From Diplosphaera chodatii (lineage: Eukaryota; Chlorophyta; Trebouxiophyceae; Prasiolales; Stichococcaceae): a stretch of 64,000 bases of DNA. Location: assembly GCA_032358165.1 (NCBI GenBank), contig CM063639.1, positions 1-64,000 on the forward strand, written 5' to 3'. The position numbers and the translations under genes were made by a program. Each line of letters begins with the position of its first letter. The stretch's first letter is position 1. Below are positions 1-13,056 of the stretch, in pieces. The notes below the pieces were generated by a model. That model searched no databases and was not told the origin of the DNA. It was given only the letters and a program-made list of their open reading frames with translations.

Positions 1-434
1 AAAAAAAATATCGTCAGTATTTAAAAAATAATACTAATATCGTGGAAACTTTATCTCGTTTTTTTCAAGTTTTCCAATTAAATTTCATATTTTGTGATTC
101 ATTTATTGAAAATGCAATTCTAGGTAGTATAAATGATTATACTAATTCTATAGATTCTAGTCAAAATTTATTTCACATACTAAATTTATACCTATCCTTT
201 TTACAGAAGTATAGTAGTTTTCAAGAAAAGTCAGAAAAATTGCTTTATTTTTCTGAAACAAAATTAGAAATTTCTAATCAAAAATTATTTGTTAACGCTT
301 TTTTTTATAATTATATTACTGGTATTCCATTACTAGAAATTACTGGCGCTGTTAAAGTATTTAAAAAATTGTTTCCAAGTATTCAATTTGATATTTTACA
401 GCATCTGGAACAAATGAAAAAAATGACAATTTAA
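1..434 (+). pseudogene. E-family orphan, C-terminal fragment, cut by left edge
   Basis: The frame is open from the first bases of the window, so the gene starts outside it; the GTG at 42 is not a convincing start. The text aligns by eye with the restored reading of the E-family gene at 32170-33533: FFQVFQLNFIF matches HIFKVFSLSII, NLFHILNLYL matches NLFWQIINML, and VKVFKKLFPS matches VKFFHTLFPS. It also shares the DSFI block with the 894-residue protein at 5572-8256. No known domain is recognised and the function is unknown. The frame stops at TAA (432-434) at the head of an 11-A run, and the same frame then stays open to 1232, so this may be the front part of one interrupted gene. Confidence 0.5.
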
Positions 435-473
435 AAAAAAAAATTAAACCAAATAAGAGAAATATTCGGTTCC

Positions 474-1232
474 ATGGTTGGCTTAATTGGTCCTGGATTA
501 AGTGCCCACAATTCATTTTTTGGAAACTCATTAAATGTTTCTCCCCCATATGCGACATATGCTACTACCGAATCCTTATCATCTCAATCACGTTTTGTTA
601 CACGCTCGTCAAATGCTCTTCCTGTTAGTTTACAGAGGAAAAGTAAAACAGCTGAAGCGATGAAATTCATACAATCAAACCAAGAGTATCTCCGAAAATA
701 TCAAACTGCACTGCAACAATCTAAGCTTTCACCAAATTCTACCATTTTCCCTTTAAATTCGATAGAATTTGAAGGAAAAGCTATAAAAGGGGAGCAGTTA
801 GATGAGCATTTTGCAATGGGTCTGGCAATTTGCGAAAGCATTTTTTCTTCTCCTCTAGCTCAAGCTATGCTTCAACTTGACTTAGGACATGCCCATAAAA
901 AGGGTTATGATGCTATTCAGCATGCCAGTGAGAGATATGCCTACCTAGAAGATAAAGAGAAACAGGGTGGAGTTACGAATTTACCTAACTTTAATTCACA
1001 ACCTCCTACTTCTAATTTTGAAAAACCTGGTACTCCGCAATATCGAGACAATCTAGAGCAAAAACGATTAGCAGGTTTAAAGCAAACTCGTTTAGATACA
1101 GATGAAGCTTTGGAAAAAAGTGTCGCTCAAAAAATTGGTGATTACAATACACCAACTAAGGATGAAATATTAAAGGTAGGTGGTCGACCCGAAGCTGAAA
1201 AATTTATAAATAATTTTAAAGAAAGTCCTTAA
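474..1232 (+). CDS. Hypothetical protein, in frame with upstream E-family fragment
   Basis: This is a 252-residue frame starting at ATG 474. The codons between the TAA at 432-434 and this ATG are open in the same frame, so it could be the C-terminal part of the E-family gene upstream, separated by one nonsense codon. The protein is polar, rich in Gln, Ser and Lys, with a possibly helical stretch around residues 60-170 and a charged tail. The E-family protein at 5572-8256 likewise has a long polar C-terminal part, but I see no firm alignment. No signal peptide, membrane segment or known domain is visible. The function is unknown. Confidence 0.45.
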   Translation: MVGLIGPGLSAHNSFFGNSLNVSPPYATYATTESLSSQSRFVTRSSNALPVSLQRKSKTAEAMKFIQSNQEYLRKYQTALQQSKLSPNSTIFPLNSIEFEGKAIKGEQLDEHFAMGLAICESIFSSPLAQAMLQLDLGHAHKKGYDAIQHASERYAYLEDKEKQGGVTNLPNFNSQPPTSNFEKPGTPQYRDNLEQKRLAGLKQTRLDTDEALEKSVAQKIGDYNTPTKDEILKVGGRPEAEKFINNFKESP

Positions 1233-1718
1233 CAATCGGCTAAACCAAATACTTTAGAATCTCATTTTATTTCAATTAATAATAGCTAGTGATGGTTAAG
1301 TGAAGATATAATTTTAATTAATGGGTGGAATAAAAAAATTTGAATTCGTCTTACTGCCTAACCTTACTTAGATAAGCAGTAAGACAAAACATTTTTTAGA
1401 AAAATCTGACATATAACTTTAATGTATGTTCCTAATATTTTCATAGGGGCTCAAAAAAACTATGTTTTTTAAAGGCTAGAAATAGAAAGCCAAAAACCAT
1501 TTTTTCTTAAATGGTACCAATTATCTTCAGATTATCGTGACCAATAAATAGTAGATAAAGTAAATTTCACATTAGACTTTTCTAGATTTAAATTATTACA
1601 TAAAAAATTTGTTTACTTTAAACAAATTTTTCATTTTTTTTAGTTGTAACAAAAAGTTTTGAAAAGTGTTATGAACTGTATACAAGTAAGAATTATAATT
1701 TTTTATTTTGCTAAATAA
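1233..1718. other. Gene-free spacer with repeat pieces
   Basis: AT-rich spacer. It holds fragments of the dispersed palindromic repeats around 1340-1470 and, at about 1479-1547 on the plus strand, a short frame ending KWYQLSSDYRDQ that resembles the tail of the psbC-intron endonuclease (EWQKLSDDYHVFL). No intact gene is seen. Confidence 0.4.
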
Positions 1719-2564
1719 ATGGTATATAAGATGAAAACGAAATATTACACGTTATTTAAATTAACGCCAATAGCACATGTGGTTCAAGATTTGCCAATTA
1801 AAGAAATGACAGGAAGAAAACGTAAAAACTTTAATAAAATGAATTTTATATTGAAGAATATAATAAATATATTTCAAGATAAAAAAAAATTGTTCTCGTT
1901 CTGTTTTAATCAAGGAGCTGAATTACATTTAGAAGAATTTTTTATAATTAAGTACAAAACAGTTGTTTATTTAATTGTTGTAGGAAATATGATTTTAATT
2001 GATAATTGGAATAGAAAAATTCAAAATATTTTAGAAAATTATATAAAAAAAAATGGTAATTTTAATGACAAAAATTATTTTTACTTTACAGATTTGACAT
2101 ATTGGGCTACAAATTCAGAAGTCAAACCTAGACGTTTAAGGTCAATTGGAGGCTCTTTACGAAGAATTTTACAAGATAGTAAAGAAACAGAAGAAGAAAC
2201 GTATTCAGAAGAAGAAACGTATTCAGAAGAAGAAACGTATTTAGCAAAAGAAACGTATTCAGCACAAGAAACTATATTTTCAGATGTAGAGTTTTATGCG
2301 ATAATAGGAAACATTGATAAACTTAAAATGATTTTTTTAGCTGTCAAAACAAATAAAAAAATTCCTAAATTAGCAGAATTAAATACTGTAATTTCATTAC
2401 AAAAACAAAGGCGTATGTATATTAATGAAGAACATTGTAATTTAAAATACCGTACTGTACAGTTTCTCCATAATTTTGCAGATACTGTTGATGAGACAAA
2501 TCTAGATGAAAAAAAATTAAATACAATTACCAGTACTATTAATCAACTTAAAGAAAATTTGTAA
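1719..2564 (+). CDS. Orphan protein with 6-residue tandem repeats
   Basis: A 281-residue lysine-rich protein. A second ATG lies five codons in (MKTKYY), so the start is uncertain. It has a hydrophobic stretch around residues 83-95 (VVYLIVVGNMILI), too short and interrupted to call a membrane helix. An acidic low-complexity block near residues 155-188 is built of repeats of the type EETYSE, encoded by an 18-base unit at about 2190-2272. I recognise no domain and no clear paralogue in the window. Composition matches the neighbouring orphan genes. The function is unknown. Confidence 0.5.
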   Translation: MVYKMKTKYYTLFKLTPIAHVVQDLPIKEMTGRKRKNFNKMNFILKNIINIFQDKKKLFSFCFNQGAELHLEEFFIIKYKTVVYLIVVGNMILIDNWNRKIQNILENYIKKNGNFNDKNYFYFTDLTYWATNSEVKPRRLRSIGGSLRRILQDSKETEEETYSEEETYSEEETYLAKETYSAQETIFSDVEFYAIIGNIDKLKMIFLAVKTNKKIPKLAELNTVISLQKQRRMYINEEHCNLKYRTVQFLHNFADTVDETNLDEKKLNTITSTINQLKENL

Positions 2565-2691
2565 AAAATTTACCATTTTAGTTTCATTTAACTTTATTAT
2601 AGTTATAGCCAAGTAAAATAAAACTTCTAGCCTATAAAAAAAACTATGTTTTTTTTATTGACTTGTTTTCTTAGGACCCGTTGGCCCTTTG

Positions 2692-3865
2692 CTAATATTT
2701 CGCTTTGTTAATATTTCCCTTTGCTAATATTTCGCTTTGCAAATCGTATAAAATTTGTCTAATTCTAGTGTAATTTTCAGTCCTGAATTTTATATTTAAA
2801 ATATCTAATAATTTTTTTATTGAAATAGTAACAGACAAAGCTTCTGTAATTTTATCTGTATTTCTATAAATCCACTTCGATTTATGAAAATTCTTTTGAA
2901 TACTATTTATAAAAACTCTAAAATCGCTTCCGTTCTTCTGAATTGCTAATTCAGTATAGAGATACCAAACAACTTTTATGTGTGTAGCTGATTGAAATAC
3001 ACGGGTTAAATCAAAAATACTTTGAGGAAAAAAAATATCTTCATTATTTGTTAATGCCTCCGGCTTATTTCTAGGTGTAGCTTTAATTTTCTTTTGTTTT
3101 TTCAATTCTTTTTTTTTGATTTTTTGTTTTCTATCGTGTTCAATTTGTTTTTGCTTTTGTGCATAGCTTTCCGTAAATGGTTGTTTAATTTTTTCAGTAA
3201 GCGTTGTTTCTGCTAATTTATGAACTTAATCAGCAAATTCCTGTTGTTTAAATTCCTCAAGTTCTTCCCACCTTTGAGTTTGAACTAACTCGTTAAACTT
3301 GTCTGCACGTTTTTTTTTATTCTCTGTCTCGTAATACATTGTTGTATCATCTCCGCAAACTCTGCTATATATTGTTTGCTTGCGATTTCCAATTGCTGTG
3401 GTAGCAAAAATCTTTTTTAGTTGATTTATTTCCCTGTTTGTTTGGTTTTTTTTTTTCAAATTTCTTTTGTTTTTTTAAAAAATCTTTATGTAATTGATTT
3501 TGCACTTCAATACTACATGGCATTTCTACTTCATATTTAAGGTCAAATCTGGTTATTTTACAATTAAATCCCGATAAATTGATTTTACCTTGTTGCACTA
3601 AATCTAAAAAAAGTTGGCCGAGTTTTCTAGGTATATGAATTACGTAGTTCGGCGGTTTCTCGTTAGAAAAGCGATATATTTGAGTATACATACCAGGTTC
3701 ATCTTTATTAACTTTATGTCCTTTATATGGTAAATAACATCGTAAGCTTGTCGAGAGAGAACGATGGTCTTCCATAGTATGCACTGTTAAGTTAATATAA
3801 TCCGTTAAAATCTGTGGTGCGACATTTTTGTCGTGCACCGCGGATCTATCTAATATACAAATCAT
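2692..3865 (-). pseudogene. Replication-initiator-like gene (Rep_trans type), broken
   Basis: Three minus-strand segments together look like one gene of about 390 codons. The first (3865 to about 3460) carries the block CKITRFDLKYEV, which resembles the ITRiDla core of Rep_trans plasmid initiators. The second (about 3459-3226) continues with TIYSRVCGDDTTMYYE, similar to the GSR/RiYdK region of that family. They are joined by a one-base shift in an 11-T run (3446-3456). An in-frame TAA at 3226-3228 then separates the third segment (to 2692), which stays in the same frame. Its last codons are made of dispersed-repeat sequence. The ATG overlaps the recombinase stop (ATGA, 3862-3865), suggesting coupled translation originally. 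The family call is by motif only. A normal product is unlikely. Confidence 0.5.
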
Positions 3866-4443
3866 TTTACCTCCGCAGGTTTTCGAATTGCTTTGTAGTA
3901 TGTGCTGCTTGAAATATCTAAAATTTGTAACATATGACTAACAGGATAGTTTTTCTCGCGCATTGCGTTAATTTTTTCTAATAAGTTTTCTGTAATCTTT
4001 GTTTTTCTCCCTAAATATTTCTTTTCTAATTTTGCTCTTTCAATACCTGCTCTAGTTCGCTCTTTCCTGACAGTAGTTTCCATTTGACTAAACATGGCAG
4101 CAACTAAAACTATTGCGTCGTCATTTTGGTTGCTTAAATCAACTTTATTCGGAATTGATTTAAAGCCTATGTTCCTGCTTCTAAGATTATTTAAATCAGC
4201 TATAACTTTAAATGAATTCCTTCCTAATCTATCAAGTGAGTAAACGTAAAGTTCATCACCTTGTTGTAATTTTTGTAAAAGTTCCTCAAGTTTAGGTCTA
4301 AAATCAATTGTTGCATTTCTAATTTCTTGTATAATGTTTTCTTGTTTGACGCCTTCAGCAGCAATCAATTCAATTTGGTTTTCTAAAGAGCTGTTTTTAA
4401 GTCGATCAAAGGTCGATACGCGTACATAGCCGAATTTTGTCAT
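3862..4443 (-). CDS. Serine recombinase (resolvase/invertase family)
   Basis: A 193-residue protein, the usual length of small TnpR/Hin-type serine recombinases. The N-terminal catalytic domain begins GYVRVST with the nucleophilic Ser near residue 10, followed by the conserved LDRLGRN block near residue 70 and the long E-helix region TTVRKERTRAGIERAK near 123-138. A C-terminal helix-turn-helix follows from about residue 145 (LGRKTKI, then NYPVSHMLQILDISSSTYYKA). All expected catalytic landmarks are present and the frame is intact. These enzymes invert, resolve or integrate DNA at short sites. It overlaps the broken initiator-like gene by four bases, so the pair looks like a plasmid-derived operon. 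Serine recombinases are not standard green-algal plastid genes. Confidence 0.9.
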   Translation of the reverse strand: MTKFGYVRVSTFDRLKNSSLENQIELIAAEGVKQENIIQEIRNATIDFRPKLEELLQKLQQGDELYVYSLDRLGRNSFKVIADLNNLRSRNIGFKSIPNKVDLSNQNDDAIVLVAAMFSQMETTVRKERTRAGIERAKLEKKYLGRKTKITENLLEKINAMREKNYPVSHMLQILDISSSTYYKAIRKPAEVK

Positions 4444-4458
4444 AATAAATTGTGTAAA

Positions 4459-4788
4459 TTATAATTTAAAAAAAATATATGGTTTAAGGTGATATTTAAT
4501 GCTTAAAAAAATTATTTCTTCTTGTAGTTCTTGTTTATGGAGTTGAGCCCAGTCTCGGTTTGGGGGGAGATCTGATATACAAAAAGTGTGATAGGGCGCC
4601 ATTCTGGGTGCTTCAGATCTATAAACATATTGTTCAAAATTTTTTTTAGGTGGCTTTCCATTTCGGAAATAAAAATCTGGAACACGAGAATCGCCTTCAA
4701 AAATAAGCGGAATGGGAAAATTTAAAATTTGTAACTCATTGTTTTTTTTTTCTTTTAACAATTTTTTGATTAAGCCTTCGCCTAGCAA
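4459..4788 (-). CDS. Hypothetical protein upstream of the recombinase
   Basis: A 109-residue frame, same strand as the recombinase and 15 bases upstream of it, so possibly the first gene of the same operon. It is fairly rich in aromatic and proline residues in the middle (VPDFYFRNGKPPKK, then APRMAPYHTFCISDLPP), unlike random AT-rich translation. No domain is recognised. It could be a plasmid gene or the remains of one. A 62-residue frame in another phase (4512-4700) overlaps it and is probably a shadow. Confidence 0.4.
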   Translation of the reverse strand: MLGEGLIKKLLKEKKNNELQILNFPIPLIFEGDSRVPDFYFRNGKPPKKNFEQYVYRSEAPRMAPYHTFCISDLPPNRDWAQLHKQELQEEIIFLSIKYHLKPYIFFKL

Positions 4789-5571
4789 CTAAATTTAAAA
4801 ACGAAGACCTTCTTGTTAATGATTCTACTCTTTCCATTATTCTTGTCGTTATTCTTTTCAACATAAATTTTAGTCTAAAATTTCATTTTTGTGTATTATT
4901 GACTAATATTTAAACAAAGTTTAAATATTAGTCAATTTATATTTTGATAAACCAATTAATAATTTATTTACTTATATTTCTTTTTGATCATAAAAACTTC
5001 GTTTTTATAACTTGCTTTTGTTCGACAACACGTACTTTTTGCTCAGATTTCCCTTTGTTAATATTTCAATTCTGTTGAAATATAAGTCTGTTTTTGTTGG
5101 GCAAAACAAAGGTTTGTCTTACTGCCTACCGTTTTTGTATACAAAAACCTGAACTTTGTTGTATGCTTCCTTGCTTTGCTTATATTTCAACTTTGTTGAA
5201 ATATTAGCAAAGGGGAAGTAAGATTAGCAATTATTGTACAAACTTTGTTTGTACAATAATTGCTTACTAGCCTATAAAAAAACTATGTTTTTTTATTGAC
5301 AAGCCCTAACGTTTTTGTATACCAAAACCTGGCATACAACAAAGTTATATGCTTGGAAGTAAGGTTAGCGACTCTTGTACAAACAAAGTTTTTTTATTGA
5401 CAAGTTTTTGTAAGATAAAACAAAGTTTTATCCAACAAAGGCTAACGAAGTAAGTTGCTGTGCTACAAACTCGTTGCAAAGTTTTTATTAGCAAACGGAA
5501 ATAGTAGCAAAAGAAAATAGTAGCTTATTAAAACTAAACTTAGTTAAATTTTTTAAAAAGTTTAACTAAGT
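4789..5571. repeat. Dispersed palindromic repeat cluster
   Basis: No gene is seen. The spacer is a mosaic of the short repeats found throughout the window: a near-palindrome around 4900-4935, the TTATATTTCAACTTTGTTG/GAAATATTAG unit, the TGTACAAAC/GTTTGTACA unit around 5230-5265, and the AGCCTATAAAAAAAC unit near 5270-5300. It ends with a hairpin of the type AAACTAAACTTAGTTAA/TTAACTAAGTTTAGTTT (about 5529-5578) that overlaps the stop end of the next minus-strand gene and may act as its terminator. Confidence 0.7.
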
Positions 5572-8256
5572 TTAGTTTTCACTAGCTGGTGTTGGATAAT
5601 CCCGTCCTTGATTCTCTAGACGTATACCTACGCGTTCTTTTTGTTCACTAGCTGGGGCATTCTGTAATTGAGGACCTAAAAGTTTATTGAAGCGTTCTTC
5701 ATCGGATGTTTTACGCGGTGGGACAGTCGGAAATTCAGCACGGTCAGAATTTTTCATTAGATTATTTATTGTTGATAACACTTGCTCTAAATCTAATTGA
5801 TTTACAATAGATTCAGAATTTGTCAATTCGGTTTGATATTTTTCGGCGCTTACAGCATTAGAAGCAGTTTTTTTGAGAACATATTGCGCATATCCGTTAG
5901 CTTGTTTAGCTAGCGCAGCATATTCTTTATCTGAGAGCTCAGATAGCAGTGGAAAGAGTTTAACTTCTGATTTTTCAGTAAATTTTTCAAACAACTCTGC
6001 TCTTTTTTTTTTTGATATTTTTGCGAAATCGTTAGCAGCACCTATAGTAGTATCTAAAACTTTACCACTAGATTTATACGAATTTCCTAATTGTAATGTT
6101 TTATTACACATGTTTTCTAAGTTTATATATCGATTATTTTGCATACTGACTAATTCATCTACTTGAGGAGATCGAATTTTTGTCTCAGAAAGTTGTTTTA
6201 AAAACCCGTTAGCTTCTTGGATATCAAAATCAGAATTTGTTGAATAAGAATTAACAAATTGTTCGAGTTCATATTTTAATTCTTGGGTTAATTGTTCATG
6301 CTTGGTTTTGTAATTCCTTTGAAGTGAAGAATTGCTCATGAGTTCGGACAATGCTTGAGCTGTACGTATTTGTATATCTGCAGCAGTTACAACTTGTCGT
6401 ATAAAAAAATTTTTTGAAATAGTTGAGGTGGTAGGATTAAGATACTCTAACTTATAGTGTTTCATATCTTGTAAATCACTTTGTCTACCTTGAAGAAGCA
6501 TTTCATGTAAGAATGCGAAACAACCATTTGCATTTTTAATCCAACTTTTTTCAGACGCGAAGTTTTTCAGAAAAGTATTTTGAATAGTAGTCAATTCTTT
6601 TGACAATCCGGCATTATAGCCGAGTTCAATTTCATCTAAAACTGATTTTAATTGACTATTTGACGGATCCACTGCCGAGAGTATCTTGTTTCTAGTCCAA
6701 GCTATCGAGTCCAGCATGCGCTCGTATAGCATTGCATTTAATGCAGGCATGTCATTTACTACCCATGGACCTTTAAGTCTAAAATCAGATAAACTATACT
6801 CAAAATCATTGATTTGTTTATTTGTTCGCTCCGCGTTCAAAAATGGGGGAACTACAACCGCCTGTGACTTATCGTGAGGTAAGTTAAAAGCATCTCGAAA
6901 ACATTCTTTTAAAACGTGATCTAAGTTATACTCTTTGTCAGTATAATCACCTAAATAAGCAAATGGAACACCTAATTTTTCAAAAACTTTTTTTGCATGG
7001 GGTATAATATGGGTTGTCATATCATACTTAAGATTAGCATATGGGCCATGAATACCATAAGGACAAAATTTATATATGCCATCAACTTTAACAATCAAAT
7101 AAACATAGCTAAATTTTCGTATTTTTACATAAACTTTATGTTCAGTAATTTCAATGTTATCCTTATTGATATCATCAGTTGCACCCAAAATTGATCCCAT
7201 TGGTTCTAATGAGTTATTATTTGAAGCAGACTGAGAATATACTGTTATTCTAGGCCGATTATAATATTTTGTTGGCTCAGGCACAAATGAAGGATTTGTT
7301 TGAACTTTATTTCGTTGTAAAATTATAGCATTCTGTGCAGGTATTTTTGGTTTAGATTGATTTGTAAATATAGTTGCTACTGCCATAGTAACACAAACGG
7401 CTACCAATGATACTGTTACAGCTTGCTTGATATCATATTGAATATTTGAACCATAAAATTTTTTTATATCTTTTTTTTCCAAAAATTGATTAAAAAAAAA
7501 ACTGTCACTTAAATATTTTTTTTCTTTTAAAAACTTTTTAAAATTTTTAAAGTTATCAACAATTACTAAACTTTCGGATTGAGTTACAGTTAAAAGATTC
7601 ATTTGTGCCCGTAAAACATATAACGCTAAAATAAATGGACCAAGCGTATTTTGGTTAATACAATCGGTAATGCATTTATCTATAAATGAATCAGTGAAAT
7701 GAAAATCAAAAAGAGATAAAACACGAGAAATTCCAAGACGATTCCAAGAATACCCCCGAGGAGAATTCATTCTAATAATCATGTCGTAAAAAAATGAATT
7801 TATTCCAGCTAACGTATTTTCTTGATAGGAAGTAAACAGATTTGTAGATTTTAAAACATTAAAAATTGCTTGTCCAAGTATAGTTTCATCAAATAGTAAA
7901 TATACAATATCTTTAGATAAACTAAAAAAAGAAGAACTGCCGAGTGTCAATTCGTATTTAATACAAAATAATAAAGCAGAAACTACAAAATCAGTATAAC
8001 TCCAATCTTTAATTTTCAGCTTTTCTAAAAAAGTTGTTTCAGTCAAATCAAAATCTGGCACTAATACTCCAGTAAAATTGTAATAACCTGAAAAAAGCAT
8101 TTCGGATAAAGAATCACACCCAATAGCATGTTTCACAACAAGTTTCGCGTTGTCAATGCCAAACTGCCACGAAATTTGATTTTTATCAATTATATTATTG
8201 ACAATATTTAATACTCTCGTATTCATATATTTTATATATATTTTTTTCTTTAACAT
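5572..8256 (-). CDS. 894-residue E-family orphan protein with one membrane segment
   Basis: This is the largest intact orphan gene. The start could also be the second Met (residue 11, MNTRVLN). The N-terminal 260 residues hold the E-family blocks: WQFGIDNAKL (30-39), LKIKDWSYTDFVVSALLFC (80-98), FDFHFTDSFI (183-192) and LYVLRAQMNLL (212-222). Related blocks occur in the genes at 13333, 32170-33533 and 34290-34688. One strong hydrophobic stretch (about 278-297, AVTVSLVAVCVTMAVATIF) suggests a membrane anchor. The remaining 600 residues are polar, helix- and coil-like, with a Gln/Ser-rich tail. No known plastid family (ycf1, ftsH, rpoC, cemA) fits. The function is unknown. Confidence 0.7.
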   Translation of the reverse strand: MLKKKIYIKYMNTRVLNIVNNIIDKNQISWQFGIDNAKLVVKHAIGCDSLSEMLFSGYYNFTGVLVPDFDLTETTFLEKLKIKDWSYTDFVVSALLFCIKYELTLGSSSFFSLSKDIVYLLFDETILGQAIFNVLKSTNLFTSYQENTLAGINSFFYDMIIRMNSPRGYSWNRLGISRVLSLFDFHFTDSFIDKCITDCINQNTLGPFILALYVLRAQMNLLTVTQSESLVIVDNFKNFKKFLKEKKYLSDSFFFNQFLEKKDIKKFYGSNIQYDIKQAVTVSLVAVCVTMAVATIFTNQSKPKIPAQNAIILQRNKVQTNPSFVPEPTKYYNRPRITVYSQSASNNNSLEPMGSILGATDDINKDNIEITEHKVYVKIRKFSYVYLIVKVDGIYKFCPYGIHGPYANLKYDMTTHIIPHAKKVFEKLGVPFAYLGDYTDKEYNLDHVLKECFRDAFNLPHDKSQAVVVPPFLNAERTNKQINDFEYSLSDFRLKGPWVVNDMPALNAMLYERMLDSIAWTRNKILSAVDPSNSQLKSVLDEIELGYNAGLSKELTTIQNTFLKNFASEKSWIKNANGCFAFLHEMLLQGRQSDLQDMKHYKLEYLNPTTSTISKNFFIRQVVTAADIQIRTAQALSELMSNSSLQRNYKTKHEQLTQELKYELEQFVNSYSTNSDFDIQEANGFLKQLSETKIRSPQVDELVSMQNNRYINLENMCNKTLQLGNSYKSSGKVLDTTIGAANDFAKISKKKRAELFEKFTEKSEVKLFPLLSELSDKEYAALAKQANGYAQYVLKKTASNAVSAEKYQTELTNSESIVNQLDLEQVLSTINNLMKNSDRAEFPTVPPRKTSDEERFNKLLGPQLQNAPASEQKERVGIRLENQGRDYPTPASEN

Positions 8257-9168
8257 TAAAAATAATAGTTATTAGAAATATATTACGTTTTAGAATATAT
8301 TTCTAATTTATTGAAATATAAATCTATAAAAAAATTTGTACAAGTACTAGCAAAGTAAGCCTGCGGTAAGACAAAACTTTGTTTTGTCCAACAAAGGCAA
8401 ACTTATCGCAAAGTTTTTTTTATTGACAAGTCTTTGCTAGCAAAGGCAAACTTATCGCAAAGTTTTTTTTATTGACAAGTCTTTGCTAGCAAAGGCAAAC
8501 TTGTTGCAAAGTTTTTTGTTGACAAGCCCCTAAGAAAACAAGTCAATAAAAAAAACTATGTTTTTTTTATAGGCTTGCAATAAGTTTGCTTTTGTAATAT
8601 TTTCAAAGGTTCTCCGAACCTTTGTCCCTAAGAAAATAAGCAAACCTTGTTTTCATTAGTATATTTATTATTTTATTTTTAGTATACTAAAGAATAATAA
8701 AATAAAATAAATTACTTTTATTTTATTTGTATGATTTATGCCAGATTAAAAAAAAATAAAAAATTTTATATTTTTATAATTACAATATAAAATCAACAAT
8801 AAAATCCAAATAATATATGTTTTAAGTATTATTTGTAAGTTTTACTAGCCTATAAAAAAACTTTGCAACAAGTTTGCCTTTGTTGGACAAAACAAAGTTT
8901 TGTCTTACCGCAGGCTTACTTTGCTAGTACTTGTACAAATTTTTTTATTTACAAGCCCTTAAGAAAATTTGCTTTTGTAAGATAAAACTTTGTTTTATTT
9001 TACTTCTTTTTGCTAATAAAAACGTTTTCGAAGAAAACCTGACATACAACTGCGTTGTATGTTTGGAAGTTTTTATAACCTGTAAATAAAGTAAAGCTTT
9101 ATTTACTGACAAGAAACAAAGTTGAAATAGAAGTACACGAACTTATCATTTTTGAAAAAACTAGTAAA
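8257..9168. repeat. Repeat-filled spacer with tandem copies
   Basis: No gene is seen. At about 8385-8515 a unit of roughly 49 bases (CTTATCGCAAAG, then TATTGACAAGTCTTTGCTAG) is repeated in tandem two to three times. Flanking DNA holds further dispersed modules, including the AACCTGACATACAAC/GTTGTATGTTTGG unit near 9035-9070 and an AGTAAATAAAG-type hairpin just after it. Confidence 0.7.
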
Positions 9169-9198
9169 TTGAATTTCTCTTATAATTTATTTTATACT
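9169..9198 (+). promoter_or_regulatory. Possible sigma70-type promoter upstream of psbD
   Basis: TTGAAT (9169-9174) and TATACT (9193-9198) are separated by 18 bases, about 260 bases before psbD. The match to a plastid-encoded-polymerase promoter is reasonable, but in such AT-rich DNA chance matches are common. Confidence 0.25.
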
Positions 9199-9441
9199 AA
9201 TTTTATCTTAAACAAACAAAAATAATTTATTTATATAATTTATACAAGTATTAAACAAAACTAAGTTTTGCTTTACTTCAGGCTTGTCAATAAAAAACTT
9301 TGTTTTTTTATAGGCTAGTCTTACAAAGACAAATTTTCTTAGGAACTTGTATCACTGTAGTATACTAATATTACAATATTAGTGTTCAAATTTACAAATG
9401 AATTGATAATTTAAATAAATTATTATTTTTTATTTTTTAAT

Positions 9442-12968
<3,527 letters not shown>

Positions 12969-13015
12969 TTTTAAACTAAATAAAAATAAAAAAAATATTT
13001 TAGAATAATATTTTT

Positions 13016-13056
13016 GTCTAAATTAGTTACTAATTGTATTAGTAACTAATTTAGAC
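13016..13056. terminator. 41-base perfect hairpin after psbC
   Basis: GTCTAAATTAGTTACTAAT pairs with its exact complement around a 3-base loop. It lies 47 bases after the psbC stop, where it could stabilise or end the transcript. The same stem recurs at 14199-14239 on the other side of the next gene. Confidence 0.7.

Noticed and set aside
5873..7194. Plus-strand frames opposite the 894-residue gene
   Set aside because: Antisense shadows of a long gene that shares blocks with other copies on its own strand.
8385..8520. Regularly spaced repeats as a CRISPR array
   Set aside because: Only two to three units of about 49 bases with no unique spacers; they are the dispersed modules in tandem.
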